DNA of 64,000 nucleotides from Lacrimispora sphenoides JCM 1415 (GTDB lineage: Bacteria > Bacillota > Clostridia > Lachnospirales > Lachnospiraceae), in contig NZ_LT630003.1 in the NCBI RefSeq assembly GCF_900105615.1, positions 868,001 through 932,000 on the forward strand. Reading direction: 5' to 3'. The notes under the pieces are model-generated. The model did no database searches, was not told the origin of the DNA, and saw nothing but the letters and a program-made list of their open reading frames with translations. Position numbers and translations under genes: made by a program. Shown piece by piece: positions 63,601-64,000 of the stretch; position 1 is the first letter of the stretch; every line of letters starts with the position of its first letter.

Positions 63601-64000
63601 TACTGGATCGGGGAAGAACCAGTAACCTTGCCGGAAATGTGAGCGGGGTAAAGGAAGAACAATGCTTAATCCTGATGAAGGCAGTTTATCTTGATTCGGT
63701 AAACGGGAAAGATACGAACACCGGACTAAAGCCGAGCCAGGCCGTAAAAAGCTTTACCAAAGCCAAGAGTGTGGGAGTATTAACGACTCACGGTACCACT
63801 GAACATTATGTGATTTATGTATGCGGTAAGGCAATTAATACAAGCAGTGAAAGTGAGTGGACATTACCGGAAACTGCCTATATGTGCCGTTATACCGGAT
63901 TTGCTGTTTATGAAAGCGATGGTACTGAGACGCCGGAGCTTGAGCGGGCATATTACGGTTGTCTGATTCAGCCGGACTTTAACCTGACATTGAAAGATAT
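54693..64000 (+). CDS. Giant secreted repeat protein with at least six beta-helix-like modules (runs off the window)
   Basis: The frame is open for more than 3,100 codons from an ATG with AAAAGGAG ahead to the window end, so the true length is larger. A signal peptide (cleavage near LAETTS) precedes six 16-residue acidic repeats of the type EDGTDRVEETQPSETV (DNA 54831-55118). Six modules then follow, each opening with a strand plus an 'AVKTFKRA'-like helix: residues about 147 (AIYWNPGG...PVKTLKKALERA), 500 (VIYWNPG...PLKTWSAAAEEA), 767 (AIYYFDG...PVKTWARARA), 1685 (VYLAGYKSDG...AVATFERAKEVL), 2549 (VYLSGSGNDANSG...AVKTFKRARELL) and 2998 (VYLDSVNGKDTNTG...AVKSFTKAKS). These openings resemble DUF1565. 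Long stretches of short strand-turn repeats (GG.Y..... N) between them suggest parallel beta helices as in adhesins. The C-terminus and any anchor lie outside the window. Confidence 0.85.
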   Translation, partial: MTQFKRFAAFLLCFLMIFPTQELMILAETTSMEYERIEEMPSSDITEDGADRMEETQPSETVEDGTDRVEETQPSETKEDGTDRVEETQPSETVEDGTDRIEETLPLEPMEDGTDRIEETLPLEPIEGGGGRIKETLPLEPLDDDGYAIYWNPGGQLPAELATASNATATASIATRSMAKMGKDSANGLSPAKPVKTLKKALERANDLMEKEGLDPSDITIYAMNPMEVADGELYVLNAGNIRIASWPERPYESDALFYVNGGQLTLTNVLLESEDPDHDPDETELVYVRGGVLQMGQNVNINGCVVMDYCSEQEDIEWKEDTASPSNAADTDNTTAENERIEKTLPLQPLASTASQAKAAGEAAFDIDNYALDTDEDNVELIVDKMSVSTWRDPIIELMEGFDGGNGEYLLELRDDGKAESRELVTTLYADDATEEEFLGYFTLAESDNWNLEVETEAAAQLRDTGSENKIMSRSFAFEADTLTSKTLIASRSLGEAKVIYWNPGAAMTIDGEIYPAGDDVLYDGSNPRAPLKTWSAAAEEAKKSNGMVVAMRSLNLGDDNAGEYLEQLSDGEFYLASAEASLITPLGTWNSTAQPAIIVPENKTLIVENLYLGGMYDNSGNETEAQTILVNEGDLIIEKNVRTEEKGYIQINAFLDLTNHPVQVCSVDSIHDGDLRIFFGGINKNVAYRYVDVVIPGGDLASSITDDADPIAKADSVGQALLGRIKLHSTNRSVANGGLSSIDWSLRQDTAEDDSIVNAQNIELYAIYYFDGIYIDGVDGDDRNYGASCDYPVKTWARARAIWQDEMTKSLQARQDAAGMTLDKIEADYPMPEVIYICNTVTVDSASEPEWELEPRYDYARGTDVKTEVVSHIDKIASQGEGSANVPRHEAPKTLIKVTGNGVLSIRDVFIRNMVDDTDSVTIKVEAGGTLNLRGETTLNGTRLKSTGFDQKDLTLGNHITVTGGSRFVMEAGWTGSIENREQGVVAAGSGTTVEMNNGFIQKNNSYRADYYTAGITTHKAGGGVVLSDGARFTMNGGTITGNQTYQYGAGVYLVDAGTSFIMNKGKITGNSILTYQISGTNSTVLFSKGVGIFADTGTIVNIGDGNGEQEDTVISNNKSYFAYGTGIYTNGSLNIDLAAISDNEAGGVYKSYTNVNLGVGIYIGPDGKLAMNAGLVNGNHGAFTTYGYVRGVGIYIDAGTNSHTITGSTITTNQTGYEYYTDSDIYNYNQGGGIYLAGGNTLTITDTKVSNNRAGRGGGIYASGSSGKDIALTLKETIIEENEARSSRASSYGDTGGIYFYGYGTLTLEDGTKIINNSATVSTGGLYIGGASAASSHTYMMATTPGAIEISGNKITNTGSYGTYGGGVTHSGGSWHAENVRISNNEAVTQGGGIYSTSSTSYSYFRNMMITDNRAGDGAALAISSGRYYMKDSSITDNTATNRGGGIYTSSTSAYVYLSESEDGKFEIKDNHADYGGGIAITTAYSFMMDIAGPIQNSAAVQGSNFYLSGYAYIDIFKGYFKQPVPSKQVEGVYNIYIDDTSTSTYSKNFDFSKVTADKKDGPNPDVIFLNSGSSFLTVLAAPLDDNTAYGAFPIDLNSEVFQSGSVVLKPLGNAATRAMLEPNADLSGSVQVNRPYPALLSAMGNLDHFRGGELPRRSELGGFRDAVNTTRTNVIIVGQGVYLAGYKSDGTGGNDNNGGTSPADAVATFERAKEVLKNRINETVIHDGTLPEEEREGFAPFIYICGQVDINTNESWELNYDDPLYTDINEYYAIAEERNGTPVYEPQVRRFASFVRQPMIKVGNGSNTVSFTTGRLIIDGMADTVVLADQSSYSPVIYGSAGTLVTLTGDSMIRNNYYSALDIYGKVTLSGEIGEVNKQLYNNQSQYTVRLYGSAKMSMLGEAKIITDNTVEKVASFSGYAIWMGGTNVSVSMEGNSAIMQEPGSTLLNSYLIYSTYANTSVQMKENARLEVGNAVSGVIYISGSDSAVDMTGNASIATMEGAYWSYGIYGCANFSLTMSDRANITYGGYRSTTTYGIYLAPTSTTTASVKMQDHAAIILDSTATGTSYWFYGISVNNGISPKIEMLNNSRITGNPNVMSLTCGIITNSSNAKDVMILLNMEADGSEEESVSITDMSHGIFLGAADNSTVSMGKKALITGGTDGIYLTGRSSATSTANILMKDYSRIYKTTYGIYFYQVNSSPINIRMEDHAAIEQNNMGIAEATVTGSTSYGASQVNVEMFGDSRISGNSSSGIQLVHTQNNWSESTGYQKITLNDNAMIGGSDYYSNINAASGNQGAGIYANGPIQVTMNGTAKISGNGTSVNNGSTANSGIYLTRSTTASYHRAGTAKITLNDSASICDNKGGGVYAATIGDSTTSYHNEVIIELNGIKEDGSFSAPSIQGNTDAVYLGADATLRIKGEALVKISDSPYASSSYVARVIDNYGYIELDGRSTVKGLIYMNNSTKPITMTHAAAGQAPKYDLHLVEGFAGKTVVQPDMVGITDLTGTGSQLAYFHKASADGMAAMRPIVELSPNLVLLGENNVYLSGSGNDANSGNTPSTAVKTFKRARELLQGGGYYTTGANIIICTSTVNVLAEDEDWSFEPGGFVTNSLSGQRWQPLVTRYEGYGGILITLYDSTSTVYASTVTFKNITIDGGSANGIVLTTAVNDQLLMVGRGRTAVLGEGAVLQNNKAVTTTYSNTSALGVKVYGGTLEISGGTIRNIVRETSLSFSSYYFASAVMVQGVSTAYPGNLIMKSGQIINNELNAPNAQGTSARIGTIYIHSTTSAPSGMEMRGGLIENNKVVSRNTNPGAAGAIVNYDGAVTIGGGIIRGNEGGCGSAIFHQGINSSSQMIFSGGQISGNTTNATGQQSINKYSPIFVMQKGFELYGGGADIKDSIYLYQTLSAIKVSDHIYQTGRSYHIYLNQGTSYFRKGSVVVEPDGNKVTNVGSYLPYFDVRSNPYVLDRGRTSNLAGNVSGVKEEQCLILMKAVYLDSVNGKDTNTGLKPSQAVKSFTKAKSVGVLTTHGTTEHYVIYVCGKAINTSSESEWTLPETAYMCRYTGFAVYESDGTETPELERAYYGCLIQPDFNLTLKD
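54831..55118 (+). repeat. Six tandem 48-base repeats in the giant surface gene
   Basis: Units begin at 54831, 54879, 54927, 54975, 55023 and 55071, each with GAAGATGGA (the last GAGGGTGGA). The units two and three are almost identical, the last is most diverged. They code an acidic, Pro-containing spacer close to the signal peptide. Confidence 0.9.

Overview
The window reads as a chromosomal segment of a Gram-positive anaerobic Firmicute, most likely a gut-type Lachnospiraceae / Clostridium cluster XIVa organism. Evidence: strong AGGAGG-type ribosome sites, lipobox lipoproteins, LplB/YtcP-type sugar permeases, GntR/ROK/AraC sugar regulators, a Firmicute-style ethanolamine microcompartment operon, an IPKTG wall-anchor-like protein and very long repeat-rich surface proteins. 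No rRNA, tRNA, CRISPR array, transposase or integrase was seen.

Layout. (1) 1-6.0 kb: the tail of an unidentified gene, a DUF4832 glycoside-hydrolase-like protein, a Gfo/Idh/MocA dehydrogenase and a complete permease-permease-lipoprotein sugar ABC importer, closed by a terminator. (2) 6.0-7.5 kb: a hexapeptide acetyltransferase (Vat/CatB type) and a RidA protein on the minus strand. (3) 8.3-22.0 kb: an AT-rich, one-direction ethanolamine utilisation (eut) microcompartment operon of 18 genes: eutS, eutP, pduO, eutG, a second eutS, eutA, eutB, eutC, eutL, eutK, eutE, eutM, a eutT-like gene, pduL, a TIGR02536-like gene, eutN, eutH and eutQ. EutH imports ethanolamine. EutBC cleaves it to acetaldehyde and ammonia using adenosylcobalamin supplied by PduO, and EutA reactivates the enzyme. 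EutE and PduL convert acetaldehyde to acetyl-CoA and acetyl phosphate, while EutG makes ethanol. The shell is EutS x2, EutL, EutK, EutM and EutN. The operon lies between two gene relics (enoate reductase on the left, MarR on the right), which suggests an inserted island.

(4) 22.4-26.6 kb: GNAT acetyltransferase, aminoglycoside nucleotidyltransferase-like gene, Y-family DNA polymerase with a YolD partner, and a YfcE-type phosphoesterase. (5) 27.2-34.8 kb: a ChvE/GguA/GguB-type monosaccharide ABC importer with its GntR-LacI hybrid regulator, a small membrane protein, a GH88 unsaturated glucuronyl hydrolase and a convergent AraC regulator. (6) 34.9-41.5 kb: a GH1 relic, a nitroreductase, a truncated ferredoxin-type protein, a TetR-antiporter pair under a clear promoter/operator, and a ROK-MFS-PHP operon. 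(7) 41.7-46.4 kb: a small membrane protein and a MarR-regulated heterodimeric ABC exporter with one degenerate ATPase site.

(8) 46.6-64 kb: a surface-protein locus. A LytTR response regulator, preceded by a truncated copy of its own DNA-binding domain, is followed on the same strand by secreted or membrane proteins: a CxxC protein, a small membrane ORF without a normal start, a Glu/Thr-repeat protein with a DUF11-like domain, two paralogous secreted subunits, two paralogous membrane-anchored proteins, an IPKTG-terminated protein, and one enormous open frame (more than 3,100 codons, running off the window) made of at least six parallel-beta-helix-like modules. No function can be assigned to this set. 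It is the best candidate here for an undescribed system: a regulated, co-linear cell-surface assembly.
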